A DNA stretch of 64,000 bases from Aureimonas altamirensis. GTDB taxonomy: Bacteria; Pseudomonadota; Alphaproteobacteria; Rhizobiales; Rhizobiaceae. The stretch is taken from contig NZ_JAMQCO010000001.1 in NCBI RefSeq assembly GCF_023702225.1, positions 263,442 through 327,441 on the forward strand, in the 5' to 3' direction. Of this stretch, positions 18,306 to 26,364 are shown one piece after another (within the stretch, counting starts at the first letter, position 1; every line of letters starts with the position of its first letter). The notes beneath the pieces were generated by a model. That model worked only from the letters and a program-made list of their open reading frames with translations. It was not told the DNA's origin and made no database searches. A program made the translations under genes and the position numbers.

Positions 18306-18560
18306 TTAATGAAGGCTGACCGTCAGAAGCTCGTTTTCGCTGGCGCTGGCCAGGATGCTGCCGCGATCGTCGGACACGGCCAGCGGCGTTCCATCGGCCG
18401 AAAAGAGCGCCCACAGGTTCAACCCGGGACGGATCGACTGGGCGGACGGAAACTTCGCGCGGATGTCATCGGAGGACATGCGACGAAGATATGCGATGTG
18501 TCCCTCGCCCAAGGCAGCCAATTCGCTGTCGGTATAAGGGCCGGAATGGACATTGGTCAT
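18306..18560 (-). CDS. DUF1150 family protein
   Basis: An 84-residue protein of the DUF1150 family, of unknown function, that regularly follows small heat-shock genes in alphaproteobacteria. The pattern GEGHIAYLRRMSSDDIRAKF, followed by LNLWALFSADGTPLAVSDDR, is typical. A strong site (GAAGGAGG) precedes ATG 18560. It starts 32 bases after the hsp20 stop on the same strand, so the two are probably one heat-inducible unit. Confidence 0.85.
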   Translation of the reverse strand: MTNVHSGPYTDSELAALGEGHIAYLRRMSSDDIRAKFPSAQSIRPGLNLWALFSADGTPLAVSDDRGSILASASENELLTVSLH

Positions 18561-18592
18561 GTTGGCTCCTCCTTCGAGCAGGTTCGAGATCG

Positions 18593-19048
18593 TCAGTCGG
18601 CGACGACGATGTCGATTTTCTTGACGACACGCTCGGGTTTCGGCCTTGCCAGGTCGATCAGGAGAAGACCGTTGCGAAGCTCCGCCCCCAAAATTCGCAT
18701 ACCGTCGGCAAAGAGGAAGCTCCTCTGGAACTGACGGGAGGCGATACCCCGGTAAAGGAAATCGCGGTCCTTCTGGTCGGCCTGCGAGCCGCGGATCGTA
18801 AGCTGGTTTTCCTCGGTCGTGATATCGAGGTCGCCGGGTCCGAAACCGGCGACGGCCAGCGTGATCCGGATGACCGTATCGCCGCCCCCTGCATCCGGAT
18901 GGATGCGTTCATCTCCGGCATCCGGATGGATGCGTTCGATGTTGTAGGGCGGATATCCGTCTCCGCTCTTCTGCAGGCGCTCGAGCGTCCGCTCGACGCT
19001 ATCGAAGCCGAGCAAAAGAGGGTTAGAGAACGGAGTCATCCTGCTCAT
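18593..19048 (-). CDS. Small heat-shock protein, Hsp20/alpha-crystallin family
   Basis: ATP-independent chaperone that holds unfolding proteins. 151 residues: N-terminal arm (MSRMTPFSNPLLLGFDSVER, then GYPPYNIER), an alpha-crystallin domain (VIRITLAVAGFGPGDLDI; RGSQADQKDRDFLYRGIA; FLFADGMRILGAELRNGLL) and a short tail. I chose ATG 19048 because AAGGA lies 10 bases upstream; a TTG at 19057 is less likely. Odd: nine residues (ERIHPDAGD) are almost exactly duplicated in tandem between the arm and the domain, from a 27-bp DNA duplication. Confidence 0.92.
   Translation of the reverse strand: MSRMTPFSNPLLLGFDSVERTLERLQKSGDGYPPYNIERIHPDAGDERIHPDAGGGDTVIRITLAVAGFGPGDLDITTEENQLTIRGSQADQKDRDFLYRGIASRQFQRSFLFADGMRILGAELRNGLLLIDLARPKPERVVKKIDIVVAD
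18891..18937. repeat. 27-bp tandem duplication inside hsp20
   Basis: GCATCCGGATGGATGCGTTC occurs at 18891-18910 and again at 18918-18937, a period of 27 bases (nine codons). The unit itself contains the inverted repeat GCATCC / GGATGC. The frame is kept. Confidence 0.9.
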
Positions 19049-19201
19049 CTGCGACAAGTCCTTGTATCAAGCGACTTTTCGGACGAGAGCCCAAGATCGG
19101 CACTCCCATCCCTTCTGCAGATATATGGCAACGTTACCCGGGCTCTTCAACATCCCCGTTGGATCAGGATGGCCCCGCAGAATGAATGAATGGTTAAGGC
19201 C

Positions 19202-19696
19202 TTACCCGAGGCGCGTGCCGGCCGAGAAGGCCAACGCCACCCCATTGATGCAATGGCGCTTGCCGGTGGGCGGCGGCCCGTCATCGAACACATGCCCCAG
19301 ATGCCCGCCACAGGTCGCGCAGTGGACTTCGGTCCGCGGCACCATGAGCCTGTAGTCCGTCTTCGTGCCGACCGCACCGTCGATCGCCTCGTAGAAGCTC
19401 GGCCATCCGGTGCCGGAATCATATTTGGTGGACGAATTGTAGACGTCGCTGTCGCACCCGGCGCACCGATAGATGCCGCGCCGCTTCTGGCTGTTCAGCG
19501 GGCTGGAATAGGGTCGCTCCGTCGCCTCCTGGCGCAGGACGGCATACTGGTCCGCGCTCAGCTTCTGCCGCCACTCGGCATCCGTCATGACGACGGGAAA
19601 GCTCGCTTCCTGCGCGCCCGTCCTGAATGCGATGCCGGTGACGGCGGCGCCCAGGGCGACGGCTCCTCCGGCCAGGAACGTTCGACGGCCGATCAT
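19202..19696 (-). CDS. msrB: Peptide methionine (R)-S-oxide reductase MsrB, exported form
   Basis: Reduces the R-isomer of methionine sulfoxide in oxidised proteins. 164 residues. The zinc site is C78-x2-C81 (CAGCDSDVY) and C126-x2-C129 (CATCGGHLG); the catalytic cysteine is C149 in KRHCINGVAL. The start MIGRRTFLAGGAVALGAAVT looks like a twin-arginine signal peptide, so this copy should act in the periplasm. It stands alone between hsp20 and arfB on the same strand with gaps of 153 and 90 bases. Confidence 0.94.
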   Translation of the reverse strand: MIGRRTFLAGGAVALGAAVTGIAFRTGAQEASFPVVMTDAEWRQKLSADQYAVLRQEATERPYSSPLNSQKRRGIYRCAGCDSDVYNSSTKYDSGTGWPSFYEAIDGAVGTKTDYRLMVPRTEVHCATCGGHLGHVFDDGPPPTGKRHCINGVALAFSAGTRLG

Positions 19697-19786
19697 AGGC
19701 CTTGCTCCTCAAGTGTTGGATACTGTCATCCTGATATGGATCGGGGCATTTGGATGGCAAAGGGGAACACGCTTTCGCGATCCTGG

Positions 19787-20281
19787 CTAATCGTCGACGC
19801 GGCCACGCATGCGCTTGATGCCCGACCGCCCCTTCTTCTCCTTCAGGCGACGCTCGACCGCGCCCCTGGAGGGTTTCGTCTTGCGGCGCGGCGGCGGCGG
19901 CGGCACGAGCGCCTGCCGGACGAGATCCGCAAGCCGCTCCCGCGCATCCTGCCTGTTCCGTTCCTGCAGGCGGTAGCGGGACGCCTCTATCAGGATGTCT
20001 CCGTCCTTCGTGCCCCGCTGCCCGGCAAGCTTCAGAAGCCGCGCCTTGACCTCTTCCGACAGGACGGAGGATGACCCCGCGAGAAAGCGCAACTGCACGG
20101 CAGTGGCCACCTTGTTGACGTTCTGGCCGCCCGGGCCACCGGCCCGGATGAAGCTTTCTTCCAGTTCGGCGGCAGGTATGACGACACGGCGTGAAACGGC
20201 AAGGTCGCCTCCCGGCCGGTCGTCGTCGCGATCGTCAGAAATCGAACCATCCTCCGCTGGCTGTGGCACTTCTCTATCCAC
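19787..20281 (-). CDS. arfB: Alternative ribosome-rescue factor ArfB (YaeJ-type peptidyl-tRNA hydrolase)
   Basis: Releases nascent chains from ribosomes stalled without a stop codon. The catalytic loop is AGGPGGQNVNKVATAVQLRF (GGQ motif), and the C-terminus is the basic tail that enters the mRNA channel (RRKTKPSRGAVERRLKEKKG). The start is uncertain: family members begin about where SRRVVIPAAELEESFI begins, but no start codon is there, so I used GTG 20281; a GTG at 20269 is equally possible. An earlier TTG would lie inside the pckA terminator hairpin, which speaks against it. Confidence 0.9.
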   Translation of the reverse strand: MDREVPQPAEDGSISDDRDDDRPGGDLAVSRRVVIPAAELEESFIRAGGPGGQNVNKVATAVQLRFLAGSSSVLSEEVKARLLKLAGQRGTKDGDILIEASRYRLQERNRQDARERLADLVRQALVPPPPPRRKTKPSRGAVERRLKEKKGRSGIKRMRGRVDD

Positions 20282-20316
20282 GAAAATGCCCGCCGCACGC
20301 AAGGCGTGCGACGGGC
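20282..20316 (-). terminator. Intrinsic terminator after pckA
   Basis: On the minus strand GCCCG-t-CGCACGC, loop CTT, GCGTGCG-g-CGGGC, then ATTTTC. It begins 34 bases past the pckA stop codon. Confidence 0.8.
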
Positions 20317-20350
20317 GATCCTGTTTCCGAAAGTGCCCGGACGGGCGGTC

Positions 20351-21961
20351 TTACTCGGCCGCCAGGGCGATGCTGGGAGCGGCCTTCAGCACATCGGCGT
20401 CCACATGCGCTTCGAACTTCTGGAAGTTCTTGCGGAACATTTCCGAAAGGCGGCGTGCCTGGGCGTCGTAGGCGCCCTTGTCGGCCCAGGTCTCGCGGGG
20501 GTCGAGGATCGCATCCTCGACGCCCGGAACGGCAACCGGCACTTCGAAGCCGAAATTCGGATCGGTGCGGAAATCGACATTGCGGAGCGATCCGTCGAGG
20601 GCGCTGGCAAGCAGCGTCCGCGTCACGCGGATCGGCATACGCTTGCCGGTGCCGTAGGCGCCGCCCGTCCAGCCGGTGGACACCAGCCAGCAGTCGACCT
20701 GATGCTCGGCTATCAGGTCGCGCAGCAGGTTGCCGTATTCCGAAGGATGGCGCGGCATGAAAGGCGCCCCGAAGCAGGTGGAGAAGGTCGCCTCCGGCTC
20801 GGTCACGCCGCGCTCCGTGCCGGCCACCTTCGCGGTGTAGCCCGACAGGAAGTGATACATCGCTTCGGCCGGGGTCAGGCGGGCAATCGGCGGCAATACG
20901 CCGAAGGCGTCGGCCGTCAGCATGACGATGTTGCGCGGATGGCCGGCACGCCCCGTCTCGCTGGCGTTTGCGATGTAGTGCAGCGGATAGGCCGCGCGGG
21001 TGTTCTCGGTCAGGCTGCCATCGTCGAAGTCGGGCACGCGACGCTCGTCCAGCACGACATTCTCCAGCACCGTGCCGAAGCGGCGCGTCGTGGAGAAGAT
21101 TTCGGGCTCGGCCTCGGCCGACAGGCGGATCGTCTTGGCATAGCAGCCGCCTTCGAAGTTGAAGACGCCATGCTCGCCCCATCCATGCTCGTCGTCGCCG
21201 ATCAGCGTACGGCGCGGATCGGCAGAAAGGGTCGTCTTGCCGGTTCCGGACAGGCCGAAAAAGACGGCCACGTCACCGTCGGCGCCGACATTGGCAGAGC
21301 AGTGCATGGGCATCACGTGCTTTTCGGGCAGAAGATAGTTCAGCACCGTGAAGACGGATTTCTTCATTTCGCCGGCATACGCCGTGCCGCCGATCAGGAT
21401 GATCTTGCGGGTAAGGTCGCAGGCGATCACCGTCTCGGAGCGGACGCCATACTTGGCCGGATCCGCGCGGAAGGACGGCAGGTCGATGATGGTCAGGTCC
21501 GGCACGAAGCGCGCAAGCTCCCGCACGTCCGGGCGGATCAGCAGGTTGCGGATGAACAGCGAATGCCAGGCGAACTCGGTGACGACCCGCGTGTTGATCG
21601 CGTAGTCCTTGTCGGCCCCGCCGACGAGGTCCTGAACGAAAAGATCGCGCCCCTCGGCATGGGCCTTGAAGTCGGCGTAGAGCTGCTCGAACGCCGCCGG
21701 CTCCATCGCGTTATTGTTGTCCCACCAGATGCGGGCCTCGGACTCGCCATCGCGCACGACATACTTGTCCTTGGGAGACCGCCCGGTGTGCTGCCCCGTC
21801 GTTGCCAGGAAAGCGCCATGGGCCGTCAGGCGGCCTTCGCCGCGGCGGATGGCGGCCTCGACAAGATCGGCTTCGGTCAGGTTCCAGCGCACGGAGGCCA
21901 GGCCGGAAAGCCCCGTCGTCTCGATGCCGCTGGCCGGATTTCTCTGCCCGATTTCTTCCAT
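20351..21961 (-). CDS. pckA: Phosphoenolpyruvate carboxykinase (ATP)
   Basis: Converts oxaloacetate and ATP to phosphoenolpyruvate, the first committed step of gluconeogenesis. 536 residues, the usual rhizobial length, starting [20 protein letters not shown]. The P-loop is [16 protein letters not shown], the second metal/kinase motif is [20 protein letters not shown] and the substrate region is [11 protein letters not shown] longer frame runs upstream, but the family begins here. It is divergent from chvI across 389 bases; in Sinorhizobium and Agrobacterium relatives the same adjacency is known. Confidence 0.97.
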   Translation of the reverse strand: MEEIGQRNPASGIETTGLSGLASVRWNLTEADLVEAAIRRGEGRLTAHGAFLATTGQHTGRSPKDKYVVRDGESEARIWWDNNNAMEPAAFEQLYADFKAHAEGRDLFVQDLVGGADKDYAINTRVVTEFAWHSLFIRNLLIRPDVRELARFVPDLTIIDLPSFRADPAKYGVRSETVIACDLTRKIILIGGTAYAGEMKKSVFTVLNYLLPEKHVMPMHCSANVGADGDVAVFFGLSGTGKTTLSADPRRTLIGDDEHGWGEHGVFNFEGGCYAKTIRLSAEAEPEIFSTTRRFGTVLENVVLDERRVPDFDDGSLTENTRAAYPLHYIANASETGRAGHPRNIVMLTADAFGVLPPIARLTPAEAMYHFLSGYTAKVAGTERGVTEPEATFSTCFGAPFMPRHPSEYGNLLRDLIAEHQVDCWLVSTGWTGGAYGTGKRMPIRVTRTLLASALDGSLRNVDFRTDPNFGFEVPVAVPGVEDAILDPRETWADKGAYDAQARRLSEMFRKNFQKFEAHVDADVLKAAPSIALAAE

Positions 21962-22079
21962 CGTGATGTCGCTCCGCAAAGTTGCGAGGCCGCACAGGCG
22001 GCCCCGGCCAGGGCAACGCCCCAACCTCTGCAACGGCAAATACGTGGCCGCAACAGAAACAGCAAGGCTTTTTTGATGG

Positions 22080-22101
22080 ATTACTGTTTCAACACAGTAA
22101 T
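22080..22101. promoter_or_regulatory. Inverted repeat upstream of pckA
   Basis: ATTACTGT, 6 bases, ACAGTAAT: perfect 8-bp arms in an AT-rich stretch about 120 bases before the pckA start. Possible operator; the protein that binds it is not known. Confidence 0.45.
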
Positions 22102-22276
22102 TCAATCGTTTCAAAAAATTATCACATGATTTAAATCGTTTTATTCTTCCATTTGCGAGTTTGGCCATGGGCTAATATTTAATCATGGCGCTGTCGCAAA
22201 CTGCTTGTCTGCAAGGCATCGCCGACGGGATGGCCGGTCCGGATGGGGGGTCCGCCCGGATCGCTGGCCTCCCGAT

Positions 22277-22308
22277 GGGCGATTGTGGTAGAAATGCCAC
22301 AATTGCCC
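22277..22308. promoter_or_regulatory. Inverted repeat upstream of chvI
   Basis: GGGC-g-ATTGTGG, 8-base centre, CCACAAT-t-GCCC: 11 paired positions with one G/T pair. It ends 42 bases before the chvI ATG, a position suitable for an operator or a leader hairpin. Confidence 0.5.
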
Positions 22309-22350
22309 GCCAGATATGCAGGTGATCGCTGATTTGGAGATTGTTCGCAC

Positions 22351-23052
22351 ATGCCCACCATCGCACTGGTCGACGACGACCGGAACATCCTGACGTCTGT
22401 TTCGATCGCGCTCGAAAGTGAAGGCTACCGCGTCGAAACCTACACGGACGGGGCGTCGGCGCTGGAGGGGCTTCAGGCAAGACCCCCGCATCTGGCGATC
22501 TTCGACATCAAGATGCCTCGCATGGACGGAATGGAACTTCTGCGACGTCTTCGCCAGAAGTCCGATCTGCCCGTCATCTTCCTGACGTCCAAGGACGAGG
22601 AGATCGATGAACTGTTCGGCCTCAAGATGGGCGCCGACGATTACATCCGCAAACCTTTCTCGCAACGGCTGCTGGTCGAACGCGTCAAGGCCATCCTGCG
22701 GCGGGGCGCCCCGCGCGACGCGACGGCGAAGCCGGGCGCCAGCCCCGAGGCGTCGCTGGAGCGCGGGCAACTGGTCATGGACCAGGAGCGCCACACCTGT
22801 ACCTGGATGGGCAAGCCCGTCACCCTGACCGTCACCGAATTCCTGATCCTGCATTCGCTGGCGCAGCGGCCGGGCGTCGTGAAGAGCCGCGATGCCCTCA
22901 TGGATGCGGCCTATGACGAGCAGGTCTATGTCGACGATCGCACCATCGACAGCCACATCAAGCGGCTACGCAAGAAGTTCAAGGCCATCGACGACGACTT
23001 CGACATGATCGAAACGCTCTACGGCGTCGGCTACCGCTTCCGCGAAATTTAA
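22351..23052 (+). CDS. chvI: Response regulator ChvI
   Basis: OmpR-type regulator of the ChvG/ChvI (ExoS/ChvI) system, which controls envelope, exopolysaccharide and acid responses in rhizobia and brucellae. 233 residues: receiver with acidic pocket D8-D10 (LVDDDRN), phospho-acceptor D52 ([13 protein letters not shown]) and K in [10 protein letters not shown]-terminal winged helix ([45 protein letters not shown]). GGAGA precedes the ATG. chvG follows after a 186-base gap that holds two palindromic repeats. Confidence 0.96.
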   Translation: MPTIALVDDDRNILTSVSIALESEGYRVETYTDGASALEGLQARPPHLAIFDIKMPRMDGMELLRRLRQKSDLPVIFLTSKDEEIDELFGLKMGADDYIRKPFSQRLLVERVKAILRRGAPRDATAKPGASPEASLERGQLVMDQERHTCTWMGKPVTLTVTEFLILHSLAQRPGVVKSRDALMDAAYDEQVYVDDRTIDSHIKRLRKKFKAIDDDFDMIETLYGVGYRFREI

Positions 23053-23088
23053 CGAAGATTGCTGTCGCGCATTCGCCGCGCGAGTGCT

Positions 23089-23138
23089 AGAGCATCGGAC
23101 CGGAAAGTGGGATCCGGTTTTCGGAAAATCCGATGCTC
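23089..23138. repeat. Rhizobial-type palindromic intergenic element
   Basis: Outer arms GAGCATCGG (23090-23098) and CCGATGCTC (23130-23138) enclose an inner inverted repeat ACCGGA / TCCGGT. Elements of this sequence (AGAGCATCGGACC...TCCGATGCT) are familiar from intergenic regions of many Hyphomicrobiales. It lies between chvI and chvG. Confidence 0.8.
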
Positions 23139-23150
23139 CGACAAATACTT

Positions 23151-23192
23151 AGAGCGACCTTTGTGCGTCCGAACGGACGCACGGCGCTCTAA
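23151..23192. repeat. Second palindromic element, same family as 3852-3885
   Basis: AGAGCG and CGCTCT form outer arms; the core GTGCGTCCG AA CGGACGCAC is a perfect 9-bp inverted repeat. Thirty-four bases match the copy at the mutS stop with one difference. It lies 12 bases after the previous element, so the two form a mosaic of about 104 bases. Confidence 0.8.
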
Positions 23193-23238
23193 GGCACGGA
23201 CAAGAAACGGGAAACGTGCCTTGGTATCAACGACGGAC

Positions 23239-25014
23239 ATGCGCGAGGACACTCGCAGGTCCGCCCGCCGCGCGCGCTGGCGGCGGGTTCCCTTTGTGCG
23301 TCGTGCCCTCCTGCGTTTCCGCTGGGTGCTCGGCCACACGATCTTCTCGTCGCTCACGCGCCGCATCATCTTCCTGAACCTGGTCGCTCTGCTGGTCCTG
23401 GTTTCCGGCATCCTGTACCTGAACCAGTTCCGCGCCGGGCTGATCGACGCGCGGGTGGAAAGCCTGCTGACGCAAGGCGAGATCATCGCCAGCGCCATCG
23501 CGTCGTCTGCGACGGTCGAGACCAACTCGATATCGCTCGACCCGGAGCGCCTCCTGGAGCTTCAGGCCGGCGCCACGCTGACCCCCGGCATGGACCTGTC
23601 CGACAGCCTCGACTTTCCGATAAACCCGGAACGGGTGGCGCCGCTTCTGCGTCGCCTGATCTCGCCCACCCGCACTCGCGCCCGCATCTACGACCGCGAC
23701 ACCAACCTGATCCTCGACTCGCGCCATCTCTACTCGCGCGGCCAGATCCTGCGGTACAACCTGCCGCCGGTGGAACCGGCCGAACGCGGCGCCTTCGAAT
23801 GGCTGGGCGACGAGGTCGGCAAACTGTTCCGCAACTCCAGCCTGCCCGTCTATCACGAGACGCCCGGCGGTTCCGGCAGCACCTACCCGGAAGTGCTCAG
23901 CGCGCTGACCGGCGGACCGTCGACCGTGGTCCGCTCCACCGAGAACGGCGAGTTGATCGTGTCCGTTGCCGTTCCCATCCAGCGTTTCCGCGCCGTACTG
24001 GGGGTGCTGCTGCTGTCGACGCAGGGCGGCGACATCGACAAGATCGTGCAGGCCGAGCGCATGGCCATCGTGCGTACCTTTGCCGTCGCTGCCGTGGTGA
24101 CGGTGTTCCTGTCGATCTTCCTCGCCTCCACCATAGCCACGCCGTTGCGCCGCCTGTCGGCCGCGGCCGTGCGCGTGCGGCGCTCCGTCAACGCCCGCGA
24201 GGAAATCCCCGACTTCGGAGACCGCGCCGACGAGGTCGGGCATCTGGCGACATCGCTCCGCGACATGACGAACGCGCTTTACGCGCGCATGGACGCCATC
24301 GAATCCTTCGCCGCCGATGTCAGCCACGAATTGAAGAACCCCCTCACCTCCCTGCGCAGCGCCGTCGAGACATTGCCCCTGGCGCGCAACGAAGAATCGC
24401 GACAGCGCCTCCTGGCCGTCATCCAGCACGACGTGAAGCGGCTCGACAGGCTGATCACCGACATCTCCGACGCATCCCGGCTCGATGCCGAGCTTGCGCG
24501 CGAATTGTCGGATACGGTGCAGATGGACAAGCTCGCCGCCTCGGTGGTGGATGGCGCACGGTCGCACAGCCGCGACGGGCGTGCGGTCGCCATCGACCTC
24601 GCCGTGGAACCGCCCCCGCAGGGCATCAAGGGTTTCGCCGTGGCCGGCCACGATCTGCGCCTCAGCCAGGTCCTGACCAACCTGATCGACAATGCGCGCT
24701 CGTTCGCGGCCGAACCGGGCGGCCGCGTCCGGGTACGGCTGAAGCGATCGAAGACGCGGGTGATCCTGACCGTGGAGGATAACGGTCCCGGCATACAGGC
24801 CGAGAAGACGGAACGCATCTTCGAGCGCTTCTACACCGACCGGCCGGCGGGCGAGGCCTTCGGCCAGAATTCCGGGCTTGGCCTGTCCATAAGCCGGCAG
24901 ATCGTGGAGGCGCATGCCGGCACGCTGACCGCCGAGAACATCCGGTCCGCCGATGCGCCCGGCGGAATCTCCGGGGCGCGCTTCATCATCTCGCTCCCTG
25001 CCGAGCACGCATGA
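23239..25014 (+). CDS. chvG: Sensor histidine kinase ChvG
   Basis: Membrane sensor kinase for ChvI. 591 residues from ATG 23239: basic cytoplasmic start, first membrane segment (residues 43-60, IIFLNLVALLVLVSGILY), a periplasmic sensor of about 210 residues (where ExoR binds in relatives), second membrane segment (FAVAAVVTVFLSIFLAST), HAMP, H-box ADVSHELKNPLTSLRSA, N-box LIDNARSF, G-boxes VEDNGPGI and GLGLSISRQI. The open frame runs further upstream through the palindromic repeats; relatives of about 595 residues support the start used. A TTG at 23221 is an alternative. The stop overlaps hprK (ATGA). Confidence 0.94.
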   Translation: MREDTRRSARRARWRRVPFVRRALLRFRWVLGHTIFSSLTRRIIFLNLVALLVLVSGILYLNQFRAGLIDARVESLLTQGEIIASAIASSATVETNSISLDPERLLELQAGATLTPGMDLSDSLDFPINPERVAPLLRRLISPTRTRARIYDRDTNLILDSRHLYSRGQILRYNLPPVEPAERGAFEWLGDEVGKLFRNSSLPVYHETPGGSGSTYPEVLSALTGGPSTVVRSTENGELIVSVAVPIQRFRAVLGVLLLSTQGGDIDKIVQAERMAIVRTFAVAAVVTVFLSIFLASTIATPLRRLSAAAVRVRRSVNAREEIPDFGDRADEVGHLATSLRDMTNALYARMDAIESFAADVSHELKNPLTSLRSAVETLPLARNEESRQRLLAVIQHDVKRLDRLITDISDASRLDAELARELSDTVQMDKLAASVVDGARSHSRDGRAVAIDLAVEPPPQGIKGFAVAGHDLRLSQVLTNLIDNARSFAAEPGGRVRVRLKRSKTRVILTVEDNGPGIQAEKTERIFERFYTDRPAGEAFGQNSGLGLSISRQIVEAHAGTLTAENIRSADAPGGISGARFIISLPAEHA

Positions 25015-25442
25015 GCGGCGACAACAGGCATGCGGGCCTCGTCTCCATCGACGGCCGGGGCGTGCTGATCCTCGGTGCGGCCCGATCCGGCAAATCCGCG
25101 CTGGCCCTCTGTCTCATCCGGCTGGCGCGCCGCGAGGGACGGCAGGCCGCGCTTGTGGCCGACGATCAGGTTCTGCTGCGGCGGGAAGGCGACCGGCTGG
25201 TCGGCGCCGCACCGGCCTCCATCGCCGGCCTTCTCGAGATTTCCGGCGTCGGCATCGTCGCGCAGGCGCACCTGCCGCAAGCGGAGATATCTCTTGTCGC
25301 GGCCCTGTCGACGGAGCCGCCCCGCCTGCCGGACCTGCCGAGTGCCGAGCTTTGCGGTTTATCGATTCGCCATGTGCACCTGCACAGCCGGGAGGCGGCG
25401 CTTGGCGCGGAAATCATCCTCGAAGTGCTGGCGCAGGGCTGA
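25011..25442 (+). CDS. hprK: Short HPr kinase/phosphorylase HprK
   Basis: Phosphorylates HPr on a serine and removes that phosphate. The alphaproteobacterial form is short (143 residues here) and lacks the N-terminal domain of the Firmicutes enzyme. The P-loop is ILGAARSGKSALALCLI, and LVADDQVLLRREGDRL and LLEISGVGIVAQAHLP follow the kinase core. It starts inside the chvG stop (ATGA), so it is coupled to the two-component pair. Its partner HPr, with a target-like serine, lies 600 bases downstream. Confidence 0.92.
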   Translation: MSGDNRHAGLVSIDGRGVLILGAARSGKSALALCLIRLARREGRQAALVADDQVLLRREGDRLVGAAPASIAGLLEISGVGIVAQAHLPQAEISLVAALSTEPPRLPDLPSAELCGLSIRHVHLHSREAALGAEIILEVLAQG

Positions 25443-25640
25443 TACTCGAGGTTGCACCGCACACAGGCAGCACCACGCTTGCGGCGCTGCGAACGGCCGG
25501 AAATGCCGGTTTTCATCAATTTTCGTTGTAATCTCGAATAATTCCATCTGTTGTCGTCCGGCATCTTGCGGCCCGCAGGAAGCAGGCGCACAATCGAAGG
25601 CTGCCTCACAATTGCGCAAGCGTGGAGACTATCGACAGGC

Positions 25641-26042
25641 ATGATCGGACTGGTTCTCGTAACCCACGGCCAACTCGCCAAGGAGTTCAAGGCCGCTGTG
25701 GAGCATGTCGTGGGTCCACAGGAAGCGTTCGAGACGGTGTCGATCGGACCGGACGACGACATGGAACAGCGCCGGGAGGATATCGTCGCCGCCGTGCGCG
25801 CTGCCGAAAAGGGCGACGGCGTCATCATCCTGACCGACATGTTCGGCGGCACGCCATCCAACCTCGCGATCTCCGTGATGGACGAGGGTAACGTGGATGT
25901 CCTGGCCGGCGTCAACCTGCCGATGCTGATCAAGCTGGCCCGTGTCCGGGAAAACCGGCCCATGGAGGCCGCGCTTGTCGAAGCGCAGGAGGCCGGCCGA
26001 AAATACATAGCGGTCGCAAGCCGCATTCTCGCAGGGAAGTAG
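25641..26042 (+). CDS. Mannose-type PTS EIIA domain protein
   Basis: A 133-residue stand-alone EIIA of the mannose family, often called ManX or EIIAMan in rhizobia. The phospho-histidine is H9 in LVLVTHGQLAKEF; IILTDMFGGTPSNLAI and LAGVNLPMLIKLA are family motifs. No EIIB, EIIC or EIID gene is near, so it is expected to be regulatory rather than part of a sugar permease. The ATG at 25641 starts the conserved domain. Three bases separate it from ptsH; a 198-base gap without a gene separates it from hprK. Confidence 0.92.
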   Translation: MIGLVLVTHGQLAKEFKAAVEHVVGPQEAFETVSIGPDDDMEQRREDIVAAVRAAEKGDGVIILTDMFGGTPSNLAISVMDEGNVDVLAGVNLPMLIKLARVRENRPMEAALVEAQEAGRKYIAVASRILAGK

Positions 26043-26045
26043 ACG

Positions 26046-26354
26046 ATGGTCGATGCCGTGACGCAACCGGATCCGGCCGCAATCGCAACATCGAGGACAT
26101 TGTCCATCGTCAACAAGCGCGGCCTGCATGCGCGTGCTTCCGCCAAGTTCGTCCAGACCGCCGAGGGCTTCGACGCCGAACTGACGATCAGCCGCGACGG
26201 CTTTTCGGTTGGCGGGCGATCCATCATGGGCCTGATGATGCTGGCAGCCAGCCAGGGAAGCACGATCGAGGTGACGGCCACCGGCCCGGAGGCCGAGGGC
26301 GCCATAGAGGCGATCGCCGAACTCGTCGCCAATCGCTTCGGCGAGGATTGCTGA
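26046..26354 (+). CDS. ptsH: Phosphocarrier protein HPr
   Basis: Carries phosphate from enzyme I (EINtr in this group) to EIIA proteins. 102 residues with the active histidine H28 in NKRGLHARASAKFV and the regulatory serine S59 in GGRSIMGLMMLAAS, the site HprK would use. There is an N-terminal extension of about 13 residues compared with E. coli HPr. It ends the chvI-chvG-hprK-EIIA-ptsH run and converges on tctA with a 10-base gap. Confidence 0.96.
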   Translation: MVDAVTQPDPAAIATSRTLSIVNKRGLHARASAKFVQTAEGFDAELTISRDGFSVGGRSIMGLMMLAASQGSTIEVTATGPEAEGAIEAIAELVANRFGEDC

Positions 26355-26364
26355 ACCGGTCCGC

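Larger units (their letters stand above)
21962..22350. other. Divergent pckA-chvI regulatory region, no gene seen
   Basis: 389 bases without a convincing gene. The part at 22060-22160 is clearly AT-rich compared with its surroundings and carries an inverted repeat (22080-22101). A second, longer inverted repeat (22277-22308) lies 43 bases before chvI. Promoters of both genes are expected here. Confidence 0.7.

Noticed and set aside
19049-19140. ROSE-type RNA thermometer upstream of hsp20
   Set aside because: The short leader lacks the conserved U(U/C)GCU pairing partner opposite the ribosome-binding site; not supportable.
25443-25640. Gap between hprK and the EIIA gene checked for a tRNA or small RNA
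   Set aside because: Only weak GC hairpins (for example CCGG...CCGG followed by TTTT near 25497-25516); no cloverleaf and no clear terminator.
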